This document shows, one piece after another, positions 43,163 to 50,268 of a DNA stretch of 64,000 nucleotides. The notes below the pieces were generated by a model, which was not told the origin of the DNA, did no database searches, and saw only the letters and a list, made by a program, of their open reading frames with translations. Positions within the stretch are counted from its first letter, which is position 1. Each line of letters begins with the position of its first letter. The position numbers and the translations under genes are program-made. The stretch is from Scandinavium sp002470465. Its GTDB lineage: Bacteria > Pseudomonadota > Gammaproteobacteria > Enterobacterales > Enterobacteriaceae. The stretch lies in contig NZ_JBFLVD010000014.1 in assembly GCF_040750395.1 (NCBI RefSeq), forward strand, positions 62,001-126,000, in the 5' to 3' direction.

Positions 43163-44158
43163 TTACTGCCACTTGCGGTGGTAGGCTCCAAGCGTGGTCT
43201 GGGTGCCTTCGGACATGGCGCCGAGCGCCTCCATCCAGGCGGGCTGCGGCACGAAGTTTTGCGGATTGGCCATGCAGCGGTCGATGGCCTGACGCCACAC
43301 TTTCGCCACCTGGCTGACGTACGCCGGGCTACGCTGGCGGCCTTCGATTTTCACCGAGGCGATGTTGGCAGCAAGCAGTTCCGGCAGCAGCTCCAGCGTG
43401 TTGAGGCTGGTCGGTTCTTCCAGTGCGTGATAGCGCTCGCCGTCCACCAGATAGCGGCCTTTACACAGGGTTGGATAGCCTGCGTTCTCGCCGTCCTGAT
43501 AGCGGTCGATCAGCACGTCGTTCAGGCGTGACTCCAGGCCCTGAGGCGTTTGCTGCCAGCGAACATACTTCGCCGGGGAACATGCCCCCACGGTATTCGG
43601 CGACTCCCCCGTTAAATAAGAGGAGAGATAGCAGCGGCCTTCAGCCATAATGCACAGGCTGCCGAAAGCAAAAACTTCCAGCGGAACTGGCGTGGTGCGC
43701 GCGAGTTGCTTAACCTGATGAATAGAAAGTACGCGCGGCAGCACAACGCGAGCCACGTCAAAGTGACGATGATAGAAGCGAACGGCCTCTTCATTGGTGG
43801 CCGAAGCCTGAACGGAAACGTGACGCTCGATGTGTGGGTAGCGCTCGGCGGCATATTCAAGCATCGCGATGTCGGCAAGAATCAGCGCATCGGCGCCGAG
43901 CTGAGCGGCCATATCCACTGCACGCTGCCAGCGGGCGTAGCCGTCCGGGTGAGCGAACGTATTAATGGCAATATGCAGCTTGCGGCGATGCTGGTGAACA
44001 AAATTGACCGCTTCCTGCAGTTTTTTTTCGGTAAAGTTCAGACCGGCAAAATGGCGGGCGTTGGTATCATCTTTCAGTCCGATATACACCGCATCGGCAC
44101 CGTTTTCGATGGCCGCCTTAAGCGCCGGGAGGTTTCCGGCAGGACAGAGCAGCTCCAT
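43163..44158 (-). CDS. ubiU: O2-independent ubiquinone hydroxylation protein UbiU
   Basis: UbiU is the partner of UbiV, a U32-family protein with a 4Fe-4S cluster. The 331 residues match E. coli YhbU in length. Candidate ligands are the cysteines in GSLCIMAEGRCYLSSYLTGE (near 169 and 176), TVGACSP (near 193) and YPTLCKGRY (near 232). Start MELLCPAGNLPALKAAIENG is the family start. It diverges from ubiT, so the three genes share one intergenic control region. Confidence 0.95.
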   Translation of the reverse strand: MELLCPAGNLPALKAAIENGADAVYIGLKDDTNARHFAGLNFTEKKLQEAVNFVHQHRRKLHIAINTFAHPDGYARWQRAVDMAAQLGADALILADIAMLEYAAERYPHIERHVSVQASATNEEAVRFYHRHFDVARVVLPRVLSIHQVKQLARTTPVPLEVFAFGSLCIMAEGRCYLSSYLTGESPNTVGACSPAKYVRWQQTPQGLESRLNDVLIDRYQDGENAGYPTLCKGRYLVDGERYHALEEPTSLNTLELLPELLAANIASVKIEGRQRSPAYVSQVAKVWRQAIDRCMANPQNFVPQPAWMEALGAMSEGTQTTLGAYHRKWQ

Positions 44159-44237
44159 AATGTTTCCTGAAAGCAGCGACCCAGGGGCCGCGATTGTTAA
44201 CGAACGAGGATTTTAGTTAACCTCTCGTCGACAATTT

Positions 44238-44251
44238 TTGATTTGAGGCAG
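44238..44251 (+). promoter_or_regulatory. Possible FNR site between ubiU and ubiT
   Basis: TTGAT-N4-GGCAG has one perfect FNR half-site and a poor second half (7 of 10 bases in all), in the 218-base gap between the divergent ubiU and ubiT. FNR control of these genes is expected because they serve anaerobic growth. A weak match on its own. Confidence 0.3.
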
Positions 44252-44376
44252 TTAAAAGCGCATTCAGGGTGTCATTCGTACGTAATGGCTACTGACAGAA
44301 TTGTTGATATACGCCGCTATGTTGTCTGGCGGATATGGCAAAATAAACGGACTATTGCATTGAGGGAGTAAAGCTC

Positions 44377-44901
44377 GTGTTGGATAAACTGCGTTCACGC
44401 CTGGTACAGATGGGCCCGACTCTGATGAGCGTTCCGGTAAAAGTCACACCGTTCGCGCTAAAACGTCAGGTCCTGGAACAGGTGCTAAGCTGGCAGTTCC
44501 GCCAGGCACTGGCGGATGGCGAACTGGATTTTCTGGAAGGCCGCTGGTTAAGCATTGAGGTGCGCGACATCGGCCTGCGCTGGTTCACCTCCGTTGAGAA
44601 TGACCGCCTGGTCGTCAGCCATAGCGCTGATGCCGACGTGAGCTTCAGCGCCGATGCCAGCGATCTGCTGATGATTGCGGCCCGCAAGCAGGATCCGGAT
44701 ACGCTCTTCTTCCAGCGCCGCCTGGTGATTGAAGGCGACACGGAGCTTGGGCTGTATGTCAAAAACCTGATGGACGCCATTGAGCTTGAGCAGATGCCAA
44801 AAGCACTGCGTATCATGCTGATGCAGCTGGCGGACTTTGTTGAGGCCGGATTGCAGAATCCGCCACAAACCAGAAACACATCGGTAGGTGAGCCATGCTG
44901 A
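44377..44901 (+). CDS. ubiT: Anaerobic ubiquinone accessory lipid-binding protein UbiT
   Basis: UbiT (YhbT) is an SCP2-domain protein thought to bind ubiquinone intermediates for anaerobic synthesis, the counterpart of UbiJ. The 174 residues contain the SCP2 fold (about 40-150) with FLEGRWLSIEVRDIGLRW and RLVIEGDTELGLYVKNLMDA. The GTG start at 44377 follows a GAGGGAG ribosome site. Its end overlaps yhbS by 7 bases. Confidence 0.94.
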   Translation: MLDKLRSRLVQMGPTLMSVPVKVTPFALKRQVLEQVLSWQFRQALADGELDFLEGRWLSIEVRDIGLRWFTSVENDRLVVSHSADADVSFSADASDLLMIAARKQDPDTLFFQRRLVIEGDTELGLYVKNLMDAIELEQMPKALRIMLMQLADFVEAGLQNPPQTRNTSVGEPC

Positions 44902-45398
44902 TTCGAGTGGAAATTGGAATCGACGCGCCAGGTATTGACGCGCTGCTGCGCCGTGAATTTGCGGGCGACGGCGAAGCGGATCTGGTGCATTCCCTACGGG
45001 AAGATGGCCTGATTACGCTGGGCCTGGTCGCGACGGATGACGAGGGGCAAGTGGTTGGCTACGTGGCCTTCAGCCCGGTCAGCGTTGAGGGCGAAGAGCT
45101 TCAGTGGGTTGGCCTGGCGCCGCTGGCCGTGGCGAAGGAGTACCAGGGGCAGGGCATTGGTCGTCAGCTGGTGTTCGAAGGGCTCGATTCGCTCAACGAG
45201 TTTGGCTACGCCGCCGTTGTCACCCTTGGCGACCCGGCGCTGTACGGCAAGCTCGGTTTCGAACCGGCTGCACGCTTTGATTTACGCTGCCGCTGGCCGG
45301 GCACCGAAGCGGCGTTCCTGGTTCGTCCTCTGGCCGACGATGCCCTTAACGGCGTGCATGGCCTGGTCGAATACTGCGACCACTTCAATCGCTTCTGA
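44895..45398 (+). CDS. yhbS: GNAT-family N-acetyltransferase YhbS
   Basis: YhbS is a Gcn5-type acetyltransferase of unknown substrate. The 167-residue protein has the acetyl-CoA loop in LAVAKEYQGQGIGRQLVFEG near 80-99 and the family end HGLVEYCDHFNRF. Length equals E. coli. It overlaps ubiT by 7 bases and meets yhbQ head-on with a 14-base overlap. Confidence 0.93.
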   Translation: MLIRVEIGIDAPGIDALLRREFAGDGEADLVHSLREDGLITLGLVATDDEGQVVGYVAFSPVSVEGEELQWVGLAPLAVAKEYQGQGIGRQLVFEGLDSLNEFGYAAVVTLGDPALYGKLGFEPAARFDLRCRWPGTEAAFLVRPLADDALNGVHGLVEYCDHFNRF

Positions 45399-45669
45399 GA
45401 CCCGACAGCAGCGTCTCAAACGATTCATCCCCGAGGACGAGGCGCTCTTTCTGGCGCTTCGTCAACTGCTTTATCTGATATTCCACCCGTAAGGCCAGTG
45501 AGCGATCGCCCACTTCTTTGGCAAAGGCCAGCGTAAGCTCACCTTTTCCTCGCAGCGCCTTCGCGCCTTTTCCTGACTGATGCTCTGAAAGGCGGCGTTC
45601 CACGTCGGTGGTGATGCCCGTATACAGGCGGTTATCCGCGCTTCGAACCAAATAGACAAACCAGCACAC
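45385..45669 (-). CDS. yhbQ: GIY-YIG nuclease-superfamily protein YhbQ
   Basis: YhbQ is a small GIY-YIG domain protein (UPF0213); E. coli YhbQ has DNA-damage-linked nuclease activity reported. The 94 residues carry the core FVYLVRSADNRLYTGITTDV with the catalytic Arg in ERRLSEHQSGKGAK and the distal Glu in ALRVEYQIK. The GTG start at 45669 follows AGGAG by 7 bases. It overlaps the end of yhbS by 14 bases on the opposite strand. Confidence 0.92.
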   Translation of the reverse strand: MCWFVYLVRSADNRLYTGITTDVERRLSEHQSGKGAKALRGKGELTLAFAKEVGDRSLALRVEYQIKQLTKRQKERLVLGDESFETLLSGLRSD

Positions 45670-45721
45670 GTTTCGGCTCCTGTGTTAAGGTGAGCGCACC
45701 ATAGCACGGGGGAGAGCAAAA

Positions 45722-46159
45722 ATGGAGTCACTGGCAATCGCCAGCCGATGGCTGGAAAAACAGCACGTTGTCAGCTGGAGCGTGGCAAAGGATGGCAATC
45801 TGTGGGCTGCCAGCGCGTTTTATCTCTACGATCGTGAAAAAGTGGTGTTCTGGCTGCTCAGCGAAAAGTCTACCCGCCATGCGCAAATGAGCGGCAGACG
45901 TGCGACCGTTGCCGGCACCGTTAACGGGCAGCCTAAAAACGTAGCGCTAATTCGTGGAGTGCAGTTTTGCGGAGAGATTCGTCTGCTGGAAGGCGAAGAG
46001 AGCGCCGCTGCTCGCCAGCGCTACCTTCGCCGTTTTCCTGTTGCCAGAATGATGCCCGCGCCGGTCTGGGAAATTCGTATTGATGAACTGAAATTCACCG
46101 ACAACACGCTGGGCTTTGGAAAAAAATTCCACTGGCAACGTCAGTTATCTGCCGAGTAG
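45722..46159 (+). CDS. yhbP: YhbP-family (UPF0306) protein
   Basis: YhbP resembles pyridoxamine-phosphate-oxidase-like split-barrel flavin proteins; its function is unknown. The 145-residue product begins MESLAIASRWLEKQHVVSWS; the core DGNLWAASAFYLYDREKVVF fits a split barrel. E. coli YhbP is 147 residues. It overlaps the end of yhbO by 15 bases, tail to tail. Confidence 0.9.
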   Translation: MESLAIASRWLEKQHVVSWSVAKDGNLWAASAFYLYDREKVVFWLLSEKSTRHAQMSGRRATVAGTVNGQPKNVALIRGVQFCGEIRLLEGEESAAARQRYLRRFPVARMMPAPVWEIRIDELKFTDNTLGFGKKFHWQRQLSAE

Positions 46160-46663
46160 CACCAGCGCCTCGCGGTTAAACGCCGGTAAATCGTCCGGCG
46201 TGCGGCTGGTCACCAGCTGATTGTTGTCGACCACCACTTCGCGATCGTAAAAATCCCCCCCGGCGTTTTTCACATCCACCACAATCGGCTTCACGGCAGT
46301 CAGTTTCCTGCCCCGAATTACATCGGCGCTGATCAGCAGCTGTGGGCCATGGCAAATGGCAAAGACGGGCTTACCGCTGTTCACAAAGTCGCGCGTGAAA
46401 GTGACAAAACGCTCATCGCCGCGAAGCTGGTCCGGCGAATAGCCGCCGGGCAACAGCAGCGCATCAAAGTCTGCCGGGCGTACATCATCAATGGCTTTAT
46501 CGATAACCACCACGGCATCGCCCTTTTTGCCTTTAACCTGTTTACCCGCCTGCTTTTCAATAGTGATAACTTCATGACCTGCTTTTTTGAACTCGGTGGC
46601 GGGCGAGGTAAACTCTGAATCTTCAAACTCATCGGTGATCAGGACTGCGATTTTCTTGCTCAT
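46145..46663 (-). CDS. yhbO: DJ-1/PfpI-family protein deglycase YhbO
   Basis: YhbO is a DJ-1/PfpI protein linked to protection from glyoxals, acid and heat stress. From the second ATG (46663) the product has 172 residues, as in E. coli; the ribosome site GGAGG is 5 bases from this ATG and only 2 from the one before it. The nucleophile cysteine is in FAICHGPQLL near 104, with the expected Glu in TDEFED and the following His. Confidence 0.94.
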   Translation of the reverse strand: MSKKIAVLITDEFEDSEFTSPATEFKKAGHEVITIEKQAGKQVKGKKGDAVVVIDKAIDDVRPADFDALLLPGGYSPDQLRGDERFVTFTRDFVNSGKPVFAICHGPQLLISADVIRGRKLTAVKPIVVDVKNAGGDFYDREVVVDNNQLVTSRTPDDLPAFNREALVLLGR

Positions 46664-46787
46664 CATTCCTCCGTTGTTCTGATTTCAGAGATATAGATTC
46701 TCCAGAATGGTCAATAATGACTCAGAGTATTAAGTCTGGGTGCTGTCGTTGAATTCTCAACACGGAATAATCTGCAAAGGAGGAATG

Positions 46788-47435
46788 ATGAGTCATGTAC
46801 TGATTACTGGCGCCACGGGGCTGGTTGGTGGGCACTTACTGCGAATGATGGTTCAGGAACCGCGCATCACCCGGATTACCGCCGCGACCCGGCGTCCTCT
46901 CCCGGATAAGCCGGTCGATGTTCTCAATCCCTGGGATCCGCAGCTCACCGATGCGCTGGCGCAGGTGACGGCCCCGGTTGATATTGTTTTTTGCTGTCTG
47001 GGCACCACGCGTCGTGAAGCGGGGAGCAAAGAGGCTTTCGTGCACGCCGATTACACGCTGGTGGTGGATACTGCGCTAACCGGGCAGCGCCTTGGAGCCA
47101 AACACATGCTGGTGGTCAGTGCGATAGGAGCGAATGCTCACTCACCATTTTTATATAATCGTGTGAAAGGCGAAATGGAAGAGGCGCTGATCGCCCAGAA
47201 CTGGCCGCAGCTGACGATTGCTCGCCCGTCTATGTTGCTTGGCGATCGCGATCGACGACGCCTGAATGAATCCCTTTTGGCTCCGGTGTTCTCACTTCTG
47301 CCCGGAAACTGGAAATCCATTGAAGCGCGCGATGTGGCACGGGCGCTGCTGACCGAGGCGCTGGAACCCGCCAGACCCGGCGTCACCGTTTTAACCTCAG
47401 CAAAATTACGTGAAATAGCGGCACGCCAGGCGTAA
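46788..47435 (+). CDS. yraR: NAD(P)-binding oxidoreductase YraR
   Basis: YraR is an atypical short-chain dehydrogenase/epimerase-like protein of unknown substrate. The start at 46788 gives MSHVLITGATGLVGGHLLRM with the Rossmann motif GATGLVGG (7-14); AAAGGAGG lies 5 bases upstream. At 215 residues it is close to E. coli YraR (211). The conserved CCLGTTRREAGSKEAF and NRVKGEMEEALIA sequences mark this family. It begins 40 bases before yraQ and probably shares its transcript. Confidence 0.92.
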   Translation: MSHVLITGATGLVGGHLLRMMVQEPRITRITAATRRPLPDKPVDVLNPWDPQLTDALAQVTAPVDIVFCCLGTTRREAGSKEAFVHADYTLVVDTALTGQRLGAKHMLVVSAIGANAHSPFLYNRVKGEMEEALIAQNWPQLTIARPSMLLGDRDRRRLNESLLAPVFSLLPGNWKSIEARDVARALLTEALEPARPGVTVLTSAKLREIAARQA

Positions 47436-47474
47436 GATTCGGCTCCACTATCACTTTCCTTTCCGGAGTACGGT

Positions 47475-48515
47475 ATGGCTGGTCAGTCTTCCTCTCAGGC
47501 GGCATCTCCACTGGTGTGGTGGAAGCCTGCCCTGTTTTTCCTCGTTGTTATCGTCGGCCTTTGGTATGTGAAATGGCAGCCCTATTACGGTAAAGCTTTC
47601 ACCGCCGCAGACACCCACAGCATCGGAAAATCCATCCTGGCTCAGGCGGCTGAGAATCCGCTGCGGGCGGCACTGGATTACGCGATGGTTTATTTTCTTG
47701 CCGTATGGAAAGCCGCTGTGCTGGGCGTATTGCTGGGTTCGCTGATACAGGTGTTGATCCCACGCGACTGGTTGATGCGCACACTTGGACAACCACGGTT
47801 TCGCGGCACGCTGTTTGGCACGCTGTTTTCCCTGCCGGGCATGATGTGTACCTGCTGTGCTGCGCCGGTTGCGGCCGGAATGCGCCGCCAGCAGGTTTCG
47901 ATGGGCGGGGCGCTGGCGTTCTGGCTTGGCAATCCGCTGCTGAACCCGGCCACGCTGATTTTTATGGGGTTTGTACTTGGCTGGCAGTTTACCCTGATCC
48001 GGTTAGTCGCAGGATTCGCGACGGTGCTGATTGTCGCCACGCTGGTGCAGAAATGGGTAAAAGAGCCCGCCGCCGTGCAGCCCGTAGTGCCTGACGTTTT
48101 GTCAGAGGCTGAGACCACGCCGTTTCTGGTTCGCTGGGGAAAAGCGCTGTGGGTGCTGTTCTGGAATACGATCCCGGTTTATATCGTGGCGGTGCTGATC
48201 CTCGGGGCCGCGCGCGTCTGGCTGTTCCCGCATGCCGATGGCGCAGTGGGCAATACGCTGTTCTGGGTGATTGCGATGGCGGTCGCTGGTTGCCTGTTTG
48301 TGATCCCCACCGCAGCGGAAATCCCTGTTGTTCAGACTATGATGCTTGCCGGAATGGGCGTGGCGCCCGGGCTTGCGTTACTGATTACGCTGCCTGCGCT
48401 AAGCCTGCCGTCGCTCATCATGCTGCGTAAAGCGTTTCCGGCTAAAGCGCTGTGGCTCTCTGCCGGGCTGGTGGCGCTGGCGGGGATTGTGACGGGCGGG
48501 ATTGCGCTGCTGTAG
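47475..48515 (+). CDS. yraQ: Permease-family membrane protein YraQ
   Basis: YraQ is an inner-membrane protein of the SO_0444/DUF318 permease group; some relatives are tied to metal or arsenic export, but its own substrate is not known. The 346 residues, as in E. coli, form about eight to ten transmembrane helices. A cysteine pair lies in MMCTCCAAPVAAGMRR near 127, a motif typical of this group. A REP pair follows. Confidence 0.9.
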   Translation: MAGQSSSQAASPLVWWKPALFFLVVIVGLWYVKWQPYYGKAFTAADTHSIGKSILAQAAENPLRAALDYAMVYFLAVWKAAVLGVLLGSLIQVLIPRDWLMRTLGQPRFRGTLFGTLFSLPGMMCTCCAAPVAAGMRRQQVSMGGALAFWLGNPLLNPATLIFMGFVLGWQFTLIRLVAGFATVLIVATLVQKWVKEPAAVQPVVPDVLSEAETTPFLVRWGKALWVLFWNTIPVYIVAVLILGAARVWLFPHADGAVGNTLFWVIAMAVAGCLFVIPTAAEIPVVQTMMLAGMGVAPGLALLITLPALSLPSLIMLRKAFPAKALWLSAGLVALAGIVTGGIALL

Positions 48516-48561
48516 TAAACATTTGCCGGGCTTCAGATGGAGACAAACCGCTTTGTGTTTC

Positions 48562-48650
48562 TGCCGGATGGCGGCGTAAACGCCTTATCCGGCCTGTGAT
48601 TCCCTTTAATTCGAATCCTCCAGGCCTGATAAGCGTAGCGCCATCAGGCA
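48562..48650. repeat. Two REP palindromes between yraQ and dolP
   Basis: TGCCGGATGGCGGCG...CGCCTTATCCGGCCTG (48562-48596) and AGGCCTGATAAGCG...CGCCATCAGGCA (48622-48650) are two REP-type units in the convergent gap 48516-48676. No gene is seen there. Confidence 0.85.
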
Positions 48651-48676
48651 ACTAAAGTCTCAAGCCCGGCAAGGGT

Positions 48677-49252
48677 TTACTTGATAATGGTAAAGGCGGT
48701 GGTGACGTGCTTCACTCCGCTAACGCGGCTGGCGATATCCGCCGCGGCTTTTCCTTCGCGTTCGGTCAGGCTGCCCATCAGGAACACTTCTGCGTTTTCC
48801 GTAGTGACTTTTACCGCCGAGGATTTCACCTGATCGCTGCCCAACAGCTGGGAGCGAACTTTGGTGGTGATCCAGGTATCCGAAGAGGCGGTGCCCAGAC
48901 CAATCGGCTGGCCCTGACGAATTTCGTTAAATACTTCGGTCGTGCCTTCGACGCCCATGGCGATCTGCTTAGCCTGAGCGGCCAGATCGGTTGTCGGTGA
49001 CTGGCCGGTCAGCAGGACTTTGCCCTGCCATGCCATCACGTTCACGCGTGCTTCTTTCTTCAGCTGTTCATCTTTGTTCAGGGCGCTGTTCACGCGCAGT
49101 TCGAGCGTGCTGTCATCGACCTGGGTTCCCACGGTGCGGGGATCGGTGGCTGCTTTAGTGCCGACCGCGGCGGTGCCAACTACCGCTGCCGCAACGCATC
49201 CCTGAAGCAGCAGCGCGGAAATAATAACCGCGAGGGGCGAAAATGCCTTCAT
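48677..49252 (-). CDS. dolP: Division/outer-membrane-stress lipoprotein DolP
   Basis: DolP (YraP) is an outer-membrane lipoprotein with two BON domains that binds anionic phospholipids at the division site and supports BAM. The 191-residue precursor has lipobox LLLQGC with Cys19. BON1 (about 45-115) and BON2 (about 120-190) contain the repeats VNVMAWQGKVLLTGQSP and VKVTTENAEVFLMGSLTERE. In E. coli it is under sigma-E. It follows diaA by 9 bases. Confidence 0.95.
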   Translation of the reverse strand: MKAFSPLAVIISALLLQGCVAAAVVGTAAVGTKAATDPRTVGTQVDDSTLELRVNSALNKDEQLKKEARVNVMAWQGKVLLTGQSPTTDLAAQAKQIAMGVEGTTEVFNEIRQGQPIGLGTASSDTWITTKVRSQLLGSDQVKSSAVKVTTENAEVFLMGSLTEREGKAAADIASRVSGVKHVTTAFTIIK

Positions 49253-49261
49253 GAGTACTCC

Positions 49262-49852
49262 TTAATCGTCCTGGTGTGGGAAGAGGGTGTTATCAATCAG
49301 ATCGCATAAACAGTTTACCGTCAGCATGTGCATCTCCTGAATGCGTGCGCCACGGTGCGAGGGAATGCGGATTTCCACATCCTGAGGGCCGAGCAGCCCG
49401 GCGAGCTCACCGCCGTCATAGCCGGTGAGTGCCACAATGGTCATGTCGCGCGTCACGGCAGCCTCCACGGCTTTCACGATGTCGCGGCTGTTGCCTTTGG
49501 TGGAAATTGCCAGCAGCACGTCCCCCGCGTGGCCGAGCGCACGAACCTGTTTGGCATACACTTCGTCGTGCAGACGGTCGTTTGCAATCGCCGTTAAGAC
49601 CACATTATCGGTATTAAGTGCAATCGCAGGTAAACCAGGGCGCTCTGTCTCAAAACGGTTGATCATACAGGCAGCAAAATGCTGTGCGTTGGCGGCGGAG
49701 GTGCCATTGCCACAACAGAGGATTTTGTTGCCGTTAAGCAGGGACTGCACCAGCGTCATAGCGGCCCGCGAAATAGCGTCCGGAAGCGCTTCTGCGGCGG
49801 CGATTTGGGTCTGAATGCTTTCGGTAAAGCAGGCTTTAATTCTGTCGAGCAC
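49262..49852 (-). CDS. diaA: DnaA initiator-associating protein DiaA
   Basis: DiaA is a SIS-fold protein that binds DnaA and promotes its assembly at oriC. The GTG start at 49852 gives MLDRIKACFTESIQTQIAAA and 196 residues, the E. coli length; TAAGGGA is 5-7 bases upstream. The SIS core includes ILCCGNGTSAANAQHFAACM and LLAISTKGNSRDIVKAVEAA. The open frame upstream (to 49948) lies in the yraN end and is not conserved. Confidence 0.94.
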   Translation of the reverse strand: MLDRIKACFTESIQTQIAAAEALPDAISRAAMTLVQSLLNGNKILCCGNGTSAANAQHFAACMINRFETERPGLPAIALNTDNVVLTAIANDRLHDEVYAKQVRALGHAGDVLLAISTKGNSRDIVKAVEAAVTRDMTIVALTGYDGGELAGLLGPQDVEIRIPSHRGARIQEMHMLTVNCLCDLIDNTLFPHQDD

Positions 49853-49878
49853 GATATCCCTTACATTCTTAATTGATG

Positions 49879-50268
49879 CTATTCGCCAAAGGCGTTTTTC
49901 AACCATTCGATCTGACTGCCGGTGAAGGCTACCACATCGAAACGACAATCCGTAGTTTCAAAACTCCCATTGTGGCGGGCAAGCCACAAGCGAGCGGTCT
50001 GTAATAATTTTGATTGTTTGCTGCGTGTCACGCTGGCGGCCGCGCCGCCAAAGCGGGCGGAAGTGCGATAACGGACTTCCACAAATACCGTTACTGCTCC
50101 GTCTTTCATTATCAGATCGATCTCGCCGCCGCGCGCATGCACGTTGGCGGCGATAAAGCGCAGTCCTTTGCTTTCCAGATAGCGACGCGCCTGCTGTTCC
50201 CACGCCTCGCCGGTCTGTTTACGGCTTAGTTTGCCGGCACCATCTGTCCCTGCTGGTATTTGAGCCAT
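49879..50268 (-). CDS. yraN: YraN-family (UPF0102) nuclease-like protein
   Basis: YraN is a small protein with an endonuclease-like fold of unknown role. From the ATG at 50268 it has 129 residues (131 in E. coli). The nuclease-type motif is GGEIDLIM...VFVEVRYR near 53-75. Its start lies inside the end of lpoA, a 43-base overlap, and it is followed by diaA after 26 bases, so lpoA-yraN-diaA-dolP is one run. Confidence 0.93.
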   Translation of the reverse strand: MAQIPAGTDGAGKLSRKQTGEAWEQQARRYLESKGLRFIAANVHARGGEIDLIMKDGAVTVFVEVRYRTSARFGGAAASVTRSKQSKLLQTARLWLARHNGSFETTDCRFDVVAFTGSQIEWLKNAFGE

